A stretch of 37,914 bases of DNA from CAZUSP01 sp964623505 (GTDB taxonomy: Bacteria > Patescibacteriota > Minisyncoccia > Minisyncoccales > UBA1441). The notes beneath the pieces are model-generated. The model saw nothing but the letters and a program-made list of their open reading frames with translations. It had not been told where the DNA came from and did not search any database. The stretch covers positions 1 through 37,914 of the forward strand of contig CAZUSP010000003.1 in assembly GCA_964623505.1 (NCBI GenBank), given 5' to 3'. A program made the translations under genes and the position numbers. Below, in pieces: positions 7,323 to 15,219 of this stretch (the stretch's first letter is position 1; every line of letters begins with the position of its first letter).

Positions 7323-7427
7323 TCGATTGCTAAAAGCAAGATTGAGTGAGCTAATAAGCAGAAAGCTGCGAAAAAAGCTCGCATGAAATGGCCAAGAAGC
7401 CAGAAGGCGATAAAAAATAATCGCTAA
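7323..7427 (+). other. Possible remnant of a small lysine-rich gene with an internal TGA
   Basis: One plus-strand frame reads SIAKSKIE, a TGA at 7347-7349, then ANKQKAAKKAR and MKWPRSQKAIKNNR before TAA at 7425-7427. The composition (Lys, Ala, Arg) is continuous across the TGA, as if a small basic protein had been interrupted, and the ATG at 7383 would give only a 14-residue peptide. There is no ATG at the left end. The stretch fills the otherwise empty gap between ychF and the 1297-residue gene. Chance is possible because the sequence is purine-rich. Confidence 0.25.
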
Positions 7428-7429
7428 AC

Positions 7430-7457
7430 AAAAAGGCGCCTTGAGGGGCGCCTTTTT
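7430..7457 (-). terminator. Strong intrinsic terminator after the 1297-residue gene
   Basis: An eleven-pair perfect stem, AAAAAGGCGCC and GGCGCCTTTTT, encloses a six-base loop six bases past the stop at 7464. T tracts on both strands would let it act in both directions. Confidence 0.85.
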
Positions 7458-7463
7458 CTCTGA

Positions 7464-10400
7464 TCAAGATGAAGCCCCGACCACGCAATAGTTCAGGGGC
7501 ATCACTAAATCAAACTTCAGCGGGAGTTTGACGCAGACATTTTCGGCCACACAAATTTCCACTTCATAATCTGTCTCTATCCCTACTCGCCCATTGGCTC
7601 TTCCTGTTTCGCCAGAAGAAGTTGATAGTTTAAAGATAATATCTATGTCCTCGAGATTGACTTTCAAGTCGAAATCCTGTCCATCTAAAACTTCCTGTTT
7701 TATGCGGTTGATGATCTGTTCAAGATTCATACCCGTCTGGCCAACCAACAAGCTGGCAAACTGTTCCAGATTGAGTTCTTTGGAGCAACTTCGGCCTAAC
7801 TGGCAGCGGAAACTCGTCCAGGCATTCAAGATCGGAATGTAAGGCTTGACCCAAACCGACCCAGACCCTCCCTCATTAAACGGGCAGTTCGTTAGATTGG
7901 GCACGTTTTGATCAGTCATAACGCACAGATCAAATGCACTGGCGCCAAATAGCGGCCTCCAGTATGAAGAGATAACTGGCATTTGGTTGCGGCTGGGACT
8001 GCTCTCCAAGTAATTAATCCCCATCAATCCACAGCTGGCCGAACCTCCCCGATCGGTCGAAGCCCTATTGTTCCAACCACACTGAGCATGCTTGGCCCAT
8101 ATCCCGGCCGCATCCGAGAAAGAACACTTTGGAAGGCTAAGCCGGCTGCCCGGCAGACCGCTTACTGGAGTCGGGGCTGGGGTCGGAGCCGGAGCCGGGG
8201 CTGGGGCTGGGGTTGGGGCTGGAGTAGAGGTTGTCGGCACCCCAACAACACAGTAATCAAGGGGCATGACAAAATTGAACTCAAGTGGAATTTTAACGCA
8301 CAGGCCCTGAGCCGCACAAAGTTCAAGCTCTTGATCCGAGTCAACAAATATTCGGCCATGAGATCGACCTGGCTCTTGAGAAGAAGTGTTGAGGCGGAAC
8401 TCAACCGGTATCTCTCCCGAAACAACTTTACTTAAATCAATCTCTAAATTGAAATTCTGACCTTGCAAGAGTTGACTCGCGATCTGCTGAACTGCCTGCC
8501 GCAAACTTGCGCCCACTGACTCCTGTATCAATAATTTCGCCAAATCGGTAATTTTGATGCTCCGAGAACAAGGCTGCCCAACTTGACAGCGGAAGCTGGT
8601 CCAGATAGTCAATACTGGTATGGCCGGCTTGACCCAGACCGCGCCCGTTCCCCCATCGCCGAAAGGACAAGCAGCCAGATTGCTGATATTCTGATCGGCC
8701 GTTGTACACATATCAAGCTGACTGGCTCCAAAAAGTGGAGCCCAATAAGAACTTATCGGTCTTCGATTCCCATCCTGGCCAACTCTTGTTTGATAAACCC
8801 CGGCTAAACCACAACTTGATTGACCGGATCGTAAAGCAGAAACTCTCTTGCCCCAATCACAATGAGCATTCTTCACCCAGATACTGGCCGCGTCCGAAAA
8901 AGGACAGGCTGGCAGCCTGACTTGAGTTCCTGGCATAACGCCAGTTGTTGGGGGCGGGGTTGGGGTCGGGGTCGGAGCCGGAACAGGCGTTACTGTCGGG
9001 GTCGCCGAAACCGCCACCCTGACTGAAGCACAGTCCCGCCACTGATTTTGAGCATTGAAGAAACCGCTCCTGAATTCATACACCCCCGCCGCAGTTCGGC
9101 TCAAAGAAAAGGTCTTCGTGCACTGCTTGGCGTTGTTGCATCCTTGGTGAGGAGCCCAGTTTTGCTGAGCATCTCGATAATGAATGGTGGATACTCCAGC
9201 TGGATCTTGAGCCTCGATGGTCAGTGTGAAATTTTCACCCATTCCGACCGAACTTTTGCTAGCCCTCATTGTGCATTCTGATCTAGTAACGCCAACCGAC
9301 GGGTCGGCCACCGGCTGTTCAGTATAGGTTGCGGGGCCGCCAACAACAAAGCTTCTCCCTTCTCCCTGAACGCGCCCCAACTGATTGACTGCCACCGCTC
9401 GATAGTGGTAGGTTCGACCACTATGTTCGGCCAAATTGGCTTGAGTCAGTCCGGGAATTCCTGAATGAAATTCACCCAAAGATTGAGTTGGTTTTTGTTC
9501 GGTTGTCCCGAGTTCATACTGCGGAGTCAGCCCATACTCGAAATAAACAAGGCCGCCGAACGAGCCTCCCATATCAACCAAGCGGCCCCACATACTGGGC
9601 AAACTACCCGGAGACTGCTTCACCCCTAATGTCTCAACCTTCGGCTGAGAAGTTACCCTTGGCGGGACCCATGTTCCCCCAACCACACAAACATGAACAT
9701 CGACTGGAAATTCTAATCCAATTTTAAGCTCCCGGCTAATCTTTCCAAGGATCGGCAGATCAAGCTCTATCATTAAGCCTGATCCCGTTCTCGCGACGAT
9801 CGCACCCCAGGCTCGGCCGGGATCGTTGGCAAAAGTTTTAATGGTCAGCCCAACGCTCCCGCCTCCAATATTAAATCCCCTGGTTACCTCGCAGTCCCGA
9901 CCCATTTGGCACTTGGCCGCATCCCAGGGGACAATGTTGGCTCCGGGCATCTCTGGCTTAACCCAAACCGTCCCTTGTCCACCGTCGCTGAAAGGGCAAC
10001 CCGGAACATTGCTCAAGTTAGCCGATGAGTCGGCGCAGAGATGAAAAGCCGAGGCCCCGACTAGCGGCAGCCAAAGAGACTGAACGGCCGGAGTGCTGTG
10101 ACTATGACTAACGGAGAACGGCCAATACCAGCGGCAATGCTCATACTGCCCGGTCTGGGCAAAGCGCCAACCAGACAATCTTTGGCGATGCTTGGCATCC
10201 CAACTACATCGAGCATGCTTGGCCCAGATGCTGGCTGTATTGTCTTGGAATGGACACTGGGGCAGTTTGATCGTTGCGCCAACTGATGGGGGCTGGTCAC
10301 CCGGAGCAGGGCTGGTAAAGCAGACCTTTGAAGCAATCGTTCGACTAGCCTCATCCCGCCCACACCCTGGACAGACCAAAGAATAAAGATATTCTTGCTG

Positions 10401-11357
10401 CGGCTCGAGACCTTGATCCTCTTTCGATCCTCGAATTCGTCCAGTACCAAGGTTCATCACAAAAACTCCATTCCGATAAAGGTGAACCTCCATTGTCGTT
10501 TCAAGCATTGCCTGGCCTGAACCGTAGTGCACGGTAATGCTATTATGGGTCTCGCCGGAACAGCTTAGAAGATCTCCCGCTGTTGGAACGGGACAACTGG
10601 GATCGGGAGTTGAGGCGGGGCAGCCGTTCGGAGGAGTTGCCTGGCCCGGATCTTTAACAACGGACACGGACACCTTGGGACAGTGCTTCAAAGCCCCTTG
10701 GGAGTCATAGTAGGCGCCGGCAAATTCATATGTGCCGACAGTGTTCTTGCTAAGGGGGAAACTCTTGACGCAAGTGGCGGCGTTGCCACAAGGATGATGG
10801 GTTGACCACCTAACATCATGGTAATAAGCATAATTTATCCCGGCTGAATCTTCGATGCTGATCGTCAAGTTGAATCTTTCCCCTTCGCCGACAACCTTTT
10901 TATCAACCTCGAGAGTGCATTTAGATTTATCCGATGGTTTTGGCTTCTCGGCGACGCGTCCGGTCGCCGTCACCAGAACCGGCCCACATTCGCGCCAGGC
11001 ACTGCGATTATTATAGAAGCCACCCTTATATTCGTACGTCCCGGGACTTCTTAAAGCCGCTCTCCAAGTCCTCGTACAGGAGTCAACTCGACCGCAAGCC
11101 GACCAAGGAGACCACCTCTCATCTGCTCCATCATAATAATAGGCCCAAGCCACTCCGGTCGGATCACTTGACACAACTGTCACCGTGAACTCTTCTCCGA
11201 CGGTAACGCTGGTTTTACTGACGGTCACCTGGCAATGCCCGGCGGGCGGCTGAGACGTAGCCATTATTTTCGGCGACAGCTCGATCAGGCCCCAAGAAAC
11301 AAAAAACGAAAAGCCGACAATTAATATCGCCCATAAATATTTAGATCTTTTTACCAT
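7464..11357 (-). CDS. Giant secreted mosaic protein with two unrecognised repeat modules
   Basis: The 1297-residue product has a signal anchor (residues 8-26) and no other membrane segment. Module A (about 90 residues, four conserved cysteines) occurs at 41-132, 146-234 and 694-783; its core is SKTSVTVGEEFTVTV, a YYxD stretch, and GTYEYKGGFYN ending W-x-x-C. It looks like an Ig-like beta-sandwich. Module B (about 200-230 residues) occurs at 361-560, 811-1039 and 1069-1296; it opens LPxCPFSDAASIWAKHAxC and contains CPFxDGGxGxVWVKP and a final MPLxYCVVG. Between them lie a cysteine-bracketed domain (258-350), an FN3-like segment (about 574-674), and Pro-Ala-Thr linkers (786-805, 1041-1067). It is probably an extracellular adhesin or surface-layer component. 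Function is not recognised; a strong promoter and terminator make it a single-gene unit. Confidence 0.85.
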   Translation of the reverse strand: MVKRSKYLWAILIVGFSFFVSWGLIELSPKIMATSQPPAGHCQVTVSKTSVTVGEEFTVTVVSSDPTGVAWAYYYDGADERWSPWSACGRVDSCTRTWRAALRSPGTYEYKGGFYNNRSAWRECGPVLVTATGRVAEKPKPSDKSKCTLEVDKKVVGEGERFNLTISIEDSAGINYAYYHDVRWSTHHPCGNAATCVKSFPLSKNTVGTYEFAGAYYDSQGALKHCPKVSVSVVKDPGQATPPNGCPASTPDPSCPVPTAGDLLSCSGETHNSITVHYGSGQAMLETTMEVHLYRNGVFVMNLGTGRIRGSKEDQGLEPQQEYLYSLVCPGCGRDEASRTIASKVCFTSPAPGDQPPSVGATIKLPQCPFQDNTASIWAKHARCSWDAKHRQRLSGWRFAQTGQYEHCRWYWPFSVSHSHSTPAVQSLWLPLVGASAFHLCADSSANLSNVPGCPFSDGGQGTVWVKPEMPGANIVPWDAAKCQMGRDCEVTRGFNIGGGSVGLTIKTFANDPGRAWGAIVARTGSGLMIELDLPILGKISRELKIGLEFPVDVHVCVVGGTWVPPRVTSQPKVETLGVKQSPGSLPSMWGRLVDMGGSFGGLVYFEYGLTPQYELGTTEQKPTQSLGEFHSGIPGLTQANLAEHSGRTYHYRAVAVNQLGRVQGEGRSFVVGGPATYTEQPVADPSVGVTRSECTMRASKSSVGMGENFTLTIEAQDPAGVSTIHYRDAQQNWAPHQGCNNAKQCTKTFSLSRTAAGVYEFRSGFFNAQNQWRDCASVRVAVSATPTVTPVPAPTPTPTPPPTTGVMPGTQVRLPACPFSDAASIWVKNAHCDWGKRVSALRSGQSSCGLAGVYQTRVGQDGNRRPISSYWAPLFGASQLDMCTTADQNISNLAACPFGDGGTGAVWVKPAIPVLTIWTSFRCQVGQPCSRSIKITDLAKLLIQESVGASLRQAVQQIASQLLQGQNFNLEIDLSKVVSGEIPVEFRLNTSSQEPGRSHGRIFVDSDQELELCAAQGLCVKIPLEFNFVMPLDYCVVGVPTTSTPAPTPAPAPAPAPTPAPTPVSGLPGSRLSLPKCSFSDAAGIWAKHAQCGWNNRASTDRGGSASCGLMGINYLESSPSRNQMPVISSYWRPLFGASAFDLCVMTDQNVPNLTNCPFNEGGSGSVWVKPYIPILNAWTSFRCQLGRSCSKELNLEQFASLLVGQTGMNLEQIINRIKQEVLDGQDFDLKVNLEDIDIIFKLSTSSGETGRANGRVGIETDYEVEICVAENVCVKLPLKFDLVMPLNYCVVGASS
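8197..8218 (+). other. G-quadruplex-type motif in a Pro/Ala linker
   Basis: Four GGGG runs separated by two-base loops (ct, ct, tt) lie on the strand opposite the coding sense, where they encode the APAPAPTP linker of the 1297-residue protein. The pattern fits a canonical G-quadruplex, but it may simply follow from repeated GCC/CCC codons. Confidence 0.4.
8950..8971 (+). other. Second G-quadruplex-type motif in the other Pro/Thr linker
   Basis: GGGGG, GGGG, GGGG and GGGG runs with one- or two-base loops sit opposite the codons of the PTPTPTPPPTT linker around residues 796-805. Same caution as for the motif at 8197: codon repetition alone could produce it. Confidence 0.4.
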
Positions 11358-11389
11358 TTTGCCTATAGTTAATTACTCTTCAACTAAAA

Positions 11390-11417
11390 ATTATAGCAAA
11401 GAAAAATCAAAAGACAA
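11390..11417 (-). promoter_or_regulatory. Sigma70-type promoter for the 1297-residue secreted protein
   Basis: Minus strand TTGTCT (11417-11412), 16-base spacer, consensus TATAAT (11395-11390). The leader to the ATG at 11357 is about 25 bases and has no Shine-Dalgarno sequence. Confidence 0.7.
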
Positions 11418-11436
11418 CCCCTGACAGGGTGGAAGC

Positions 11437-11988
11437 TTACTTGCCCATTCCAGGCAGGAGCTCTTTTTCGGCCGCCCTTTGAACTGATCTTTCCAGCCGC
11501 TCTTGGCGATCGGCACTGGCCTCGAGACGATGATGATATATCTCCGGAAAAGCGGCTTTAGCCGCATCGCGGTCGTCCTCAAATGAACGATGTTCAACAA
11601 TCGTCAGCCGCCCCCGGTCCATGACCGCGGTCAAAACAACTGGTCCGCTGTAAACCAGGCCTTTCTGAAGGTTGCCGGCCTCATCCAGGTAGTACTCCTG
11701 ACAAAGGGCCCACAAATAATAATAAATCCGATCCGGCTGCTGATCGCTGCCCCAAAACTCGTGATCGCAGTAGACCCGGCCGCCAAAGTTGGTCTGGCCG
11801 TAGAAATCAGTTAAATAACCCTTAATCAGGGCATCTCGCTCACTCACCTGGATCGGCCCCTCAATCTGATCTGAATCTTGTTCCAGCGGCTTTTCCACTC
11901 TCTCAAGGCGCCGTTGATTGGCCCAGATAAATCCAACAATCAACATAACCAAGAGTAAACCAATTAGAATGACTATTTTTTTGCTCAT
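11437..11988 (-). CDS. Membrane-anchored hypothetical protein (183 aa)
   Basis: The product starts with a single membrane segment (MSKKIVILIGLLLVMLIVGF) and then a soluble domain of about 150 residues. The central part (YLTDFYGQTNFGGRVYCDHE, then YYLWALCQEYYLDEAGNLQ) is rich in aromatics with two cysteines, and the sequence ends in a charged helix (RQERLERSVQRAAEKELL). I recognise no family. The anchor style matches the small proteins at 3145-4594. It starts 51 bases after the stop of the channel-like gene and may be co-transcribed from the promoter at 12766. Confidence 0.7.
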   Translation of the reverse strand: MSKKIVILIGLLLVMLIVGFIWANQRRLERVEKPLEQDSDQIEGPIQVSERDALIKGYLTDFYGQTNFGGRVYCDHEFWGSDQQPDRIYYYLWALCQEYYLDEAGNLQKGLVYSGPVVLTAVMDRGRLTIVEHRSFEDDRDAAKAAFPEIYHHRLEASADRQERLERSVQRAAEKELLPGMGK

Positions 11989-12039
11989 ATTCTCTTGAGA
12001 AGGGTTTGTTTAAAGAAGCAAAACCCCTCAAAAAATCAA

Positions 12040-12717
12040 TTAGTTGCCGCTAAAAATACCTTCCAGCCATTTCTTGGCCTGATCCTTGCCACCTAACCCA
12101 AAGGCCAGGGCGGCCGCAATGACAATACCGGCAAAAAGGATCTGAACCAAGACTGAAGCAATATCGAGCTGAATCAGAGCAGCCATAACAGCAAAGATAA
12201 CCACGGCATATTTGGCCAAGCGGCTTAAGCTGACAACCTTGACTTTGGCCAGTCGAGAGGCCTGAAGCGACTTCTGGACAAACTGCTTAACCAGATCGCC
12301 AATGATTAAACCGATGACCAGGATCAAAATGGCGATAATGACATTGGGAATATAAAGAACGATCTCCCTCAAGAAGCCGGTCACTTCTTTTAGTTTGAGA
12401 ATGTCAGCCGCGGCCATAAAGGTGGCAATGATAACAAACCATTTAACAGTCCAGGCAAGGATCTCGGAGGGAATGAAACGAAACCCAACCTCTTCAAACT
12501 TCTCGGTGATCTTGGTCTTATCAAAAAGATGATCTATCTTGATGTAACTAATGACCCATCGGGTTAAGCGAGACAAAAGCACGGCCAATATCAAACCGAT
12601 GGCCAGGATAACAATCGCCCCGATGATATCAGGAATGATTCTCACAAATCCATTCCAGAGGTCTATCATTGAAGCCGTAAAAACTTCTTGGAATGAAACT
12701 ATCTGCGGATTGTTCAT
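12040..12717 (-). CDS. TM_helix-repeat membrane protein (MscS-related, lacks the MscS beta domain)
   Basis: The 225-residue product contains about five hydrophobic segments and two copies of the conserved TM_helix repeat (Pfam PF05552 type): IIPDIIGAIVILAIGLILAV at about 28-47 and IPNVIIAILILVIGLIIGD around 123-141. It ends in a glycine-rich pore-like helix ALAFGLGGKDQAKKWLEGI, which in related proteins precedes the MscS domain but here closes the protein. Members are annotated as mechanosensitive channel-like or CmpX-like. It would act in the cytoplasmic membrane, possibly in osmotic adaptation; that role is inferred from family only. Confidence 0.8.
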   Translation of the reverse strand: MNNPQIVSFQEVFTASMIDLWNGFVRIIPDIIGAIVILAIGLILAVLLSRLTRWVISYIKIDHLFDKTKITEKFEEVGFRFIPSEILAWTVKWFVIIATFMAAADILKLKEVTGFLREIVLYIPNVIIAILILVIGLIIGDLVKQFVQKSLQASRLAKVKVVSLSRLAKYAVVIFAVMAALIQLDIASVLVQILFAGIVIAAALAFGLGGKDQAKKWLEGIFSGN

Positions 12718-12765
12718 AACTTAAATTGATTTAATCTTAATTGAGTTGTCGACTCGACTGCCTAG

Positions 12766-12794
12766 ATTATAGCCCAACTAATTCTTTTTGCCAA
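12766..12794 (-). promoter_or_regulatory. Sigma70-type promoter with a downstream palindrome
   Basis: Minus strand TTGGCA (12794-12789), 17-base spacer, consensus TATAAT (12771-12766). The -35 box lies inside the end of the Na/Pi transporter gene. Right at the predicted transcription start there is an 11-base perfect palindrome (GTCGACTCGAC, 12748-12758) that could be an operator, but no regulator is known. Confidence 0.65.
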
Positions 12795-13803
12795 GACGGC
12801 CGTCCATCTTCTTCCTTATCTTCGCCGTCAAGCTGCCTAAAGAAACCTCGCCCGACGGAGAAAGATAAGCACCTGCTTGGGCAATTTGTTTGACCAGTAA
12901 AAAACCCGGGATGGCCGTCAAAACACTAAATAAGGTAAAGGCATTGGCGACAAAGCGAGCACTGGCCAAGTCAGCAGTGATCAGGCCGACCAGAAAAGAA
13001 AACTGGGTCAAAAAGATCATCGCCAGCAGGGCAGTCATCAGTCGAAAGACAAAGAAGCCGCGCGCCACTATTTTGCCCACCCGAGAAGTGATCAAAGAAG
13101 CTAAGTTCACTGTAATGTTGGTGCCGGTAGCCGCTCCGATGACAAAAGGAACAGCAGCCATCGGCGCCAGGAAACCGCTCATGACCATGGCCATGACCAT
13201 GCCCACTGTAACCGAGGAAGATTGAAAGATAATGGTCGCGGCTGCCCCCACCAAAAACATATACCAGGGCATAGCCGCGAAGTAGTTGATCTGCGTGAAC
13301 AGCCATCCATCCTGGTCAAGACCAATAAAGGCACTGGTCATCAAAGAAAGACCAATAAACAATAATCCCAAACTGAATCCGGCCACTCCGACCATCTGAA
13401 TATATTTACCCCTTAAACCAAAGGTCCACCAGATCAGCCCGATGGCCACCAACAAGGGGCCATATTCCATAACTGGAAAAGCGATCAACTGAGCGGTGAT
13501 AGTGCTGCCAATGCTGGCCCCAAGCAGCAGCAGAATACCGGAAAAGACGGAGACTATCCCTCCGCCGACCAGCCCCACCACGATCGATGAAGCCGCCGAA
13601 CTGCTTTGAATCACCGCTGTCACCGAAGCTCCCAATAAGAAATAGAACCACTTGCGCCCCTCGGCCCTTTTGAGCCATCTTTTGACATCAGCACCCAAGA
13701 TCCTTTCTGCGTAACGAGCAAAAAGGAAAATGCCGGATAAAAAAAGACCCAGCCCTAAAAGAAATGTCACCACGGCAACCATCATACGACTCAAGTATAA
13801 CAT
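12778..13803 (-). CDS. Na/Pi-cotransporter family (PF02690) membrane protein
   Basis: The 341-residue product is highly hydrophobic and carries the two inverted family repeats with QSSS signatures: AVIQSSSAASSIVVGLVGGG at about residues 64-83 and IIFQSSSVTVGMVMAMVMSG in the second half. Each is followed by a glycine-rich LGASIGSTITAQL or IGAATGTNITVNL. NptA/YjbB relatives move phosphate with sodium or export it. Here the C-terminal PhoU-like domain of YjbB is missing, so this is a transport core only. I use the ATG at 13803; a TTG six bases upstream would add two residues but falls beside the hsp20 terminator. Confidence 0.85.
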   Translation of the reverse strand: MLYLSRMMVAVVTFLLGLGLFLSGIFLFARYAERILGADVKRWLKRAEGRKWFYFLLGASVTAVIQSSSAASSIVVGLVGGGIVSVFSGILLLLGASIGSTITAQLIAFPVMEYGPLLVAIGLIWWTFGLRGKYIQMVGVAGFSLGLLFIGLSLMTSAFIGLDQDGWLFTQINYFAAMPWYMFLVGAAATIIFQSSSVTVGMVMAMVMSGFLAPMAAVPFVIGAATGTNITVNLASLITSRVGKIVARGFFVFRLMTALLAMIFLTQFSFLVGLITADLASARFVANAFTLFSVLTAIPGFLLVKQIAQAGAYLSPSGEVSLGSLTAKIRKKMDGRLGKKN

Positions 13804-13810
13804 AAACAAA

Positions 13811-13840
13811 AAACGGGCCGTGACTTACCACGGTCCGTTT
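13811..13840 (-). terminator. Intrinsic terminator after hsp20
   Basis: A twelve-pair stem with one G-T wobble (AAACGGGCCGTG and CACGGTCCGTTT, six-base loop) lies four bases after the hsp20 stop at 13845, followed on the minus strand by TTTG-TTT. Confidence 0.8.
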
Positions 13841-13844
13841 TATC

Positions 13845-14333
13845 TTATTTCTTGATCTGGATCTTTTTTTTCTTTGGCCCCTCGGCCTTGAACAAGCTGA
13901 TGGTCAAGACACCATTCTTGATCTCGGCCGTGGCCTTATCGGCCTCGACCCGGGCCGGCAGATAAATCACTCTTTGGAACTGGCCCGACTCTCTTTCTAC
14001 CCGGTAAAACTCTTTCCCTTTCTCCTCGGCCTGACTTTCGCTTCGGCCGCTAATAAACAGGGCGTCTCCATCGACCTCGATATCAATCAAATCTGGATCA
14101 ATGCCGGGAACGTCGGCTTTAACGGTGATCAGCTGATCATCTTCGCTGATGTCAACCCGGGGGAAACCGGCTACTCGGTGAGCTGAAGGCCGAAAAGAAT
14201 CAAATTGGTCAAAAGGATCCCAGATGCTCTCATCAAACAAACGATTCATCGCCTCGCGCAGGGAGAGCAAATTGCCTTGAGGACGATAAGGGTCAAGAGA
14301 TCGACTCTCTTGATTAGATTTTTTATTCCTCAT
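13845..14333 (-). CDS. Small heat shock protein Hsp20 (alpha-crystallin family), copy 1
   Basis: The 162-residue product has an N-terminal arm with MNRLFDESIWDPFDQFDSF, a full alpha-crystallin domain (about 55-150: PRVDISEDDQLITVKADVPG, then EFYRVERESGQFQRVIYLP, and AEIKNGVLTISLFKAE with the typical A-x-x-x-n-GvL motif) and a lysine-rich tail containing an IQI anchor (KKKKIQIKK). It would hold unfolding proteins in an ATP-independent way. It is monocistronic: a consensus promoter starts inside the stop codon of the upstream gene and a strong terminator follows. No CIRCE-type repeat was found at its promoter. Confidence 0.93.
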   Translation of the reverse strand: MRNKKSNQESRSLDPYRPQGNLLSLREAMNRLFDESIWDPFDQFDSFRPSAHRVAGFPRVDISEDDQLITVKADVPGIDPDLIDIEVDGDALFISGRSESQAEEKGKEFYRVERESGQFQRVIYLPARVEADKATAEIKNGVLTISLFKAEGPKKKKIQIKK

Positions 14334-14375
14334 GGTTGATTAAATTCATTAATTTGGACGACCTTTATCAAAAAT

Positions 14376-14403
14376 ATTATAAACGGAGAAGCCCCTCTGT
14401 CAA
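14376..14403 (-). promoter_or_regulatory. Perfect-consensus sigma70 promoter for hsp20
   Basis: Minus strand TTGACA (14403-14398) and TATAAT (14381-14376), 16-base spacer. Both hexamers match the E. coli consensus exactly. The -35 box overlaps the stop codon of the preceding gene. The downstream leader of about 35 bases is AT-rich with an imperfect palindrome around AAATTCATTAATTT (14343-14356). Confidence 0.85.
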
Positions 14404-14588
14404 GACCTGGCCGGCTTCAGCCAGATCCAGAAGATATATGCTCCGGAAAAGAAGAAAAGAATAAAAAACAACGGCTGGTAGGATTCCCAGAAATCAAACC
14501 AGCGCACCCCAACCATCAGCCCCAGAGAAAAAAGGCTGATTTCGTAAATTCCGGCCTGCCACCACTTTAATGTTAGATCTTTGATCAT
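14400..14588 (-). CDS. Small two-helix membrane protein (62 aa)
   Basis: The start at 14588 (MIKDLTLKWWQAGIYE) shares one base with the stop of the deaminase gene (TAATG), which favours it over an upstream in-frame start inside that gene. The product has two hydrophobic segments (about 15-27 and 42-58, the latter LFFILFFFSGAYIFWIWL) joined by a short aromatic loop RWFDFWESYQP. No family recognised; its pattern resembles small CPR membrane proteins. Coupled translation with the deaminase is likely. Confidence 0.65.
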   Translation of the reverse strand: MIKDLTLKWWQAGIYEISLFSLGLMVGVRWFDFWESYQPLFFILFFFSGAYIFWIWLKPARS

Positions 14589-15046
14589 TAATAAAGCTGG
14601 CCTCCCTGCTTTTGCCAAACAGTGAAAAGCTCTTCGGCCCTTTTTTTAAAGTCATTAACAGCCACCAACTCTACGCCGCTTCCCTCTATCAGATGATAAA
14701 GCTTCTCGTCTCGAAAACCGGAGCGAGCCGCCAAAGATCTGGGAGCCGCATAATAAACCTTCTGAAGATTGGCCCAGTGAACAGCCATTAAGCACATTGG
14801 ACATGGCTCGGAAGTGGTTACCAAAAAACAATCCGAGAGATGGGGACTGCTCATCTTGGCAGCCGCTTCGCGAATGGCTTTGATTTCAGCGTGAGCCGTT
14901 GGATCATTATCAATCAAGACGCTATTGTAGCCCCGTCCAACAATTTGGTCCCGGCAAACAACCACTGCCCCGAAGGGGCCGCCTGATTGCCGCTCAACTG
15001 CCTTTTCGGCTTCTTGAAAAGCCGCTTCAAAAAAATCATTCAACAT
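14588..15046 (-). CDS. Nucleoside/nucleobase deaminase, guanine deaminase-like
   Basis: The 152-residue product is a CDA-fold zinc deaminase: H52-A-E54 (DPTAHAEIKAIREA) supplies a zinc ligand and the catalytic glutamate, and P81-C82-x-x-C85 (SEPCPMCLMAVHWA) the other ligands. The GGPFGAVVV start and the ending of the zinc region (YYAAPRSLAARSGFRDEKLY) match GuaD-type guanine deaminases better than TadA. GuaD converts guanine to xanthine. A TadA role (tRNA A34 to inosine) cannot be excluded from motifs alone. The -10 box lies seven bases before the ATG. Confidence 0.82.
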   Translation of the reverse strand: MLNDFFEAAFQEAEKAVERQSGGPFGAVVVCRDQIVGRGYNSVLIDNDPTAHAEIKAIREAAAKMSSPHLSDCFLVTTSEPCPMCLMAVHWANLQKVYYAAPRSLAARSGFRDEKLYHLIEGSGVELVAVNDFKKRAEELFTVWQKQGGQLY

Positions 15047-15053
15047 GCTTCAT

Positions 15054-15059
15054 ATTATA
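15054..15059 (-). promoter_or_regulatory. Consensus -10 box of the deaminase gene, implying a leaderless mRNA
   Basis: TATAAT on the minus strand ends seven bases before the ATG at 15046, so transcription should start at or one base before the start codon. The -35 region is weak (TTTAGT at 17-base spacing). Confidence 0.55.
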
Positions 15060-15097
15060 ACCAAGTTTTTTGGGAAACTAAATGGGGAAAACTATCC

Positions 15098-15125
15098 TTG
15101 TATAAAATTATATAATTGCGATAAT
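15098..15125 (+). promoter_or_regulatory. Candidate promoter and purine-rich leader of the surface operon
   Basis: TTGTAT (15098-15103), 16-base spacer, GATAAT (15120-15125). The leader from about 15132 to the ATG at 15220 is strongly purine-rich and holds GGGAGG (15136), AAGGAGG (15149) and AAGGAG (15173). All three are 40 or more bases from the start codon, and no ATG-led frame follows them. Confidence 0.4.
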
Positions 15126-15219
15126 GAATTTATTAGGGAGGAACAAACAAGGAGGATTTAGGGATAGGGTTTAAGGAGATCTAGCGGAGAGCAAGCTGTC
15201 CTCAAATTTATTGTTCATC

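Noticed and set aside
8162..8435. Long frames of low complexity (RSRGWGWGWG and PQPQPRLRLRPQP) in the other frames of the linker region
   Set aside because: They are shadows of the Pro/Ala codon repeats in the real minus-strand gene.
13804..13809. TTG start for the Na/Pi transporter, and similar TTG starts at 15211 and 22977
   Set aside because: Each has an ATG two to seven codons downstream that begins the membrane segment directly, with no better ribosome binding site for the TTG.
14331..14403. CIRCE or other heat-shock operator at the hsp20 promoter
   Set aside because: No GCACTC-N9-GAGTGC pattern is present. The short AT-rich imperfect palindrome in the leader is too weak to name as an operator.
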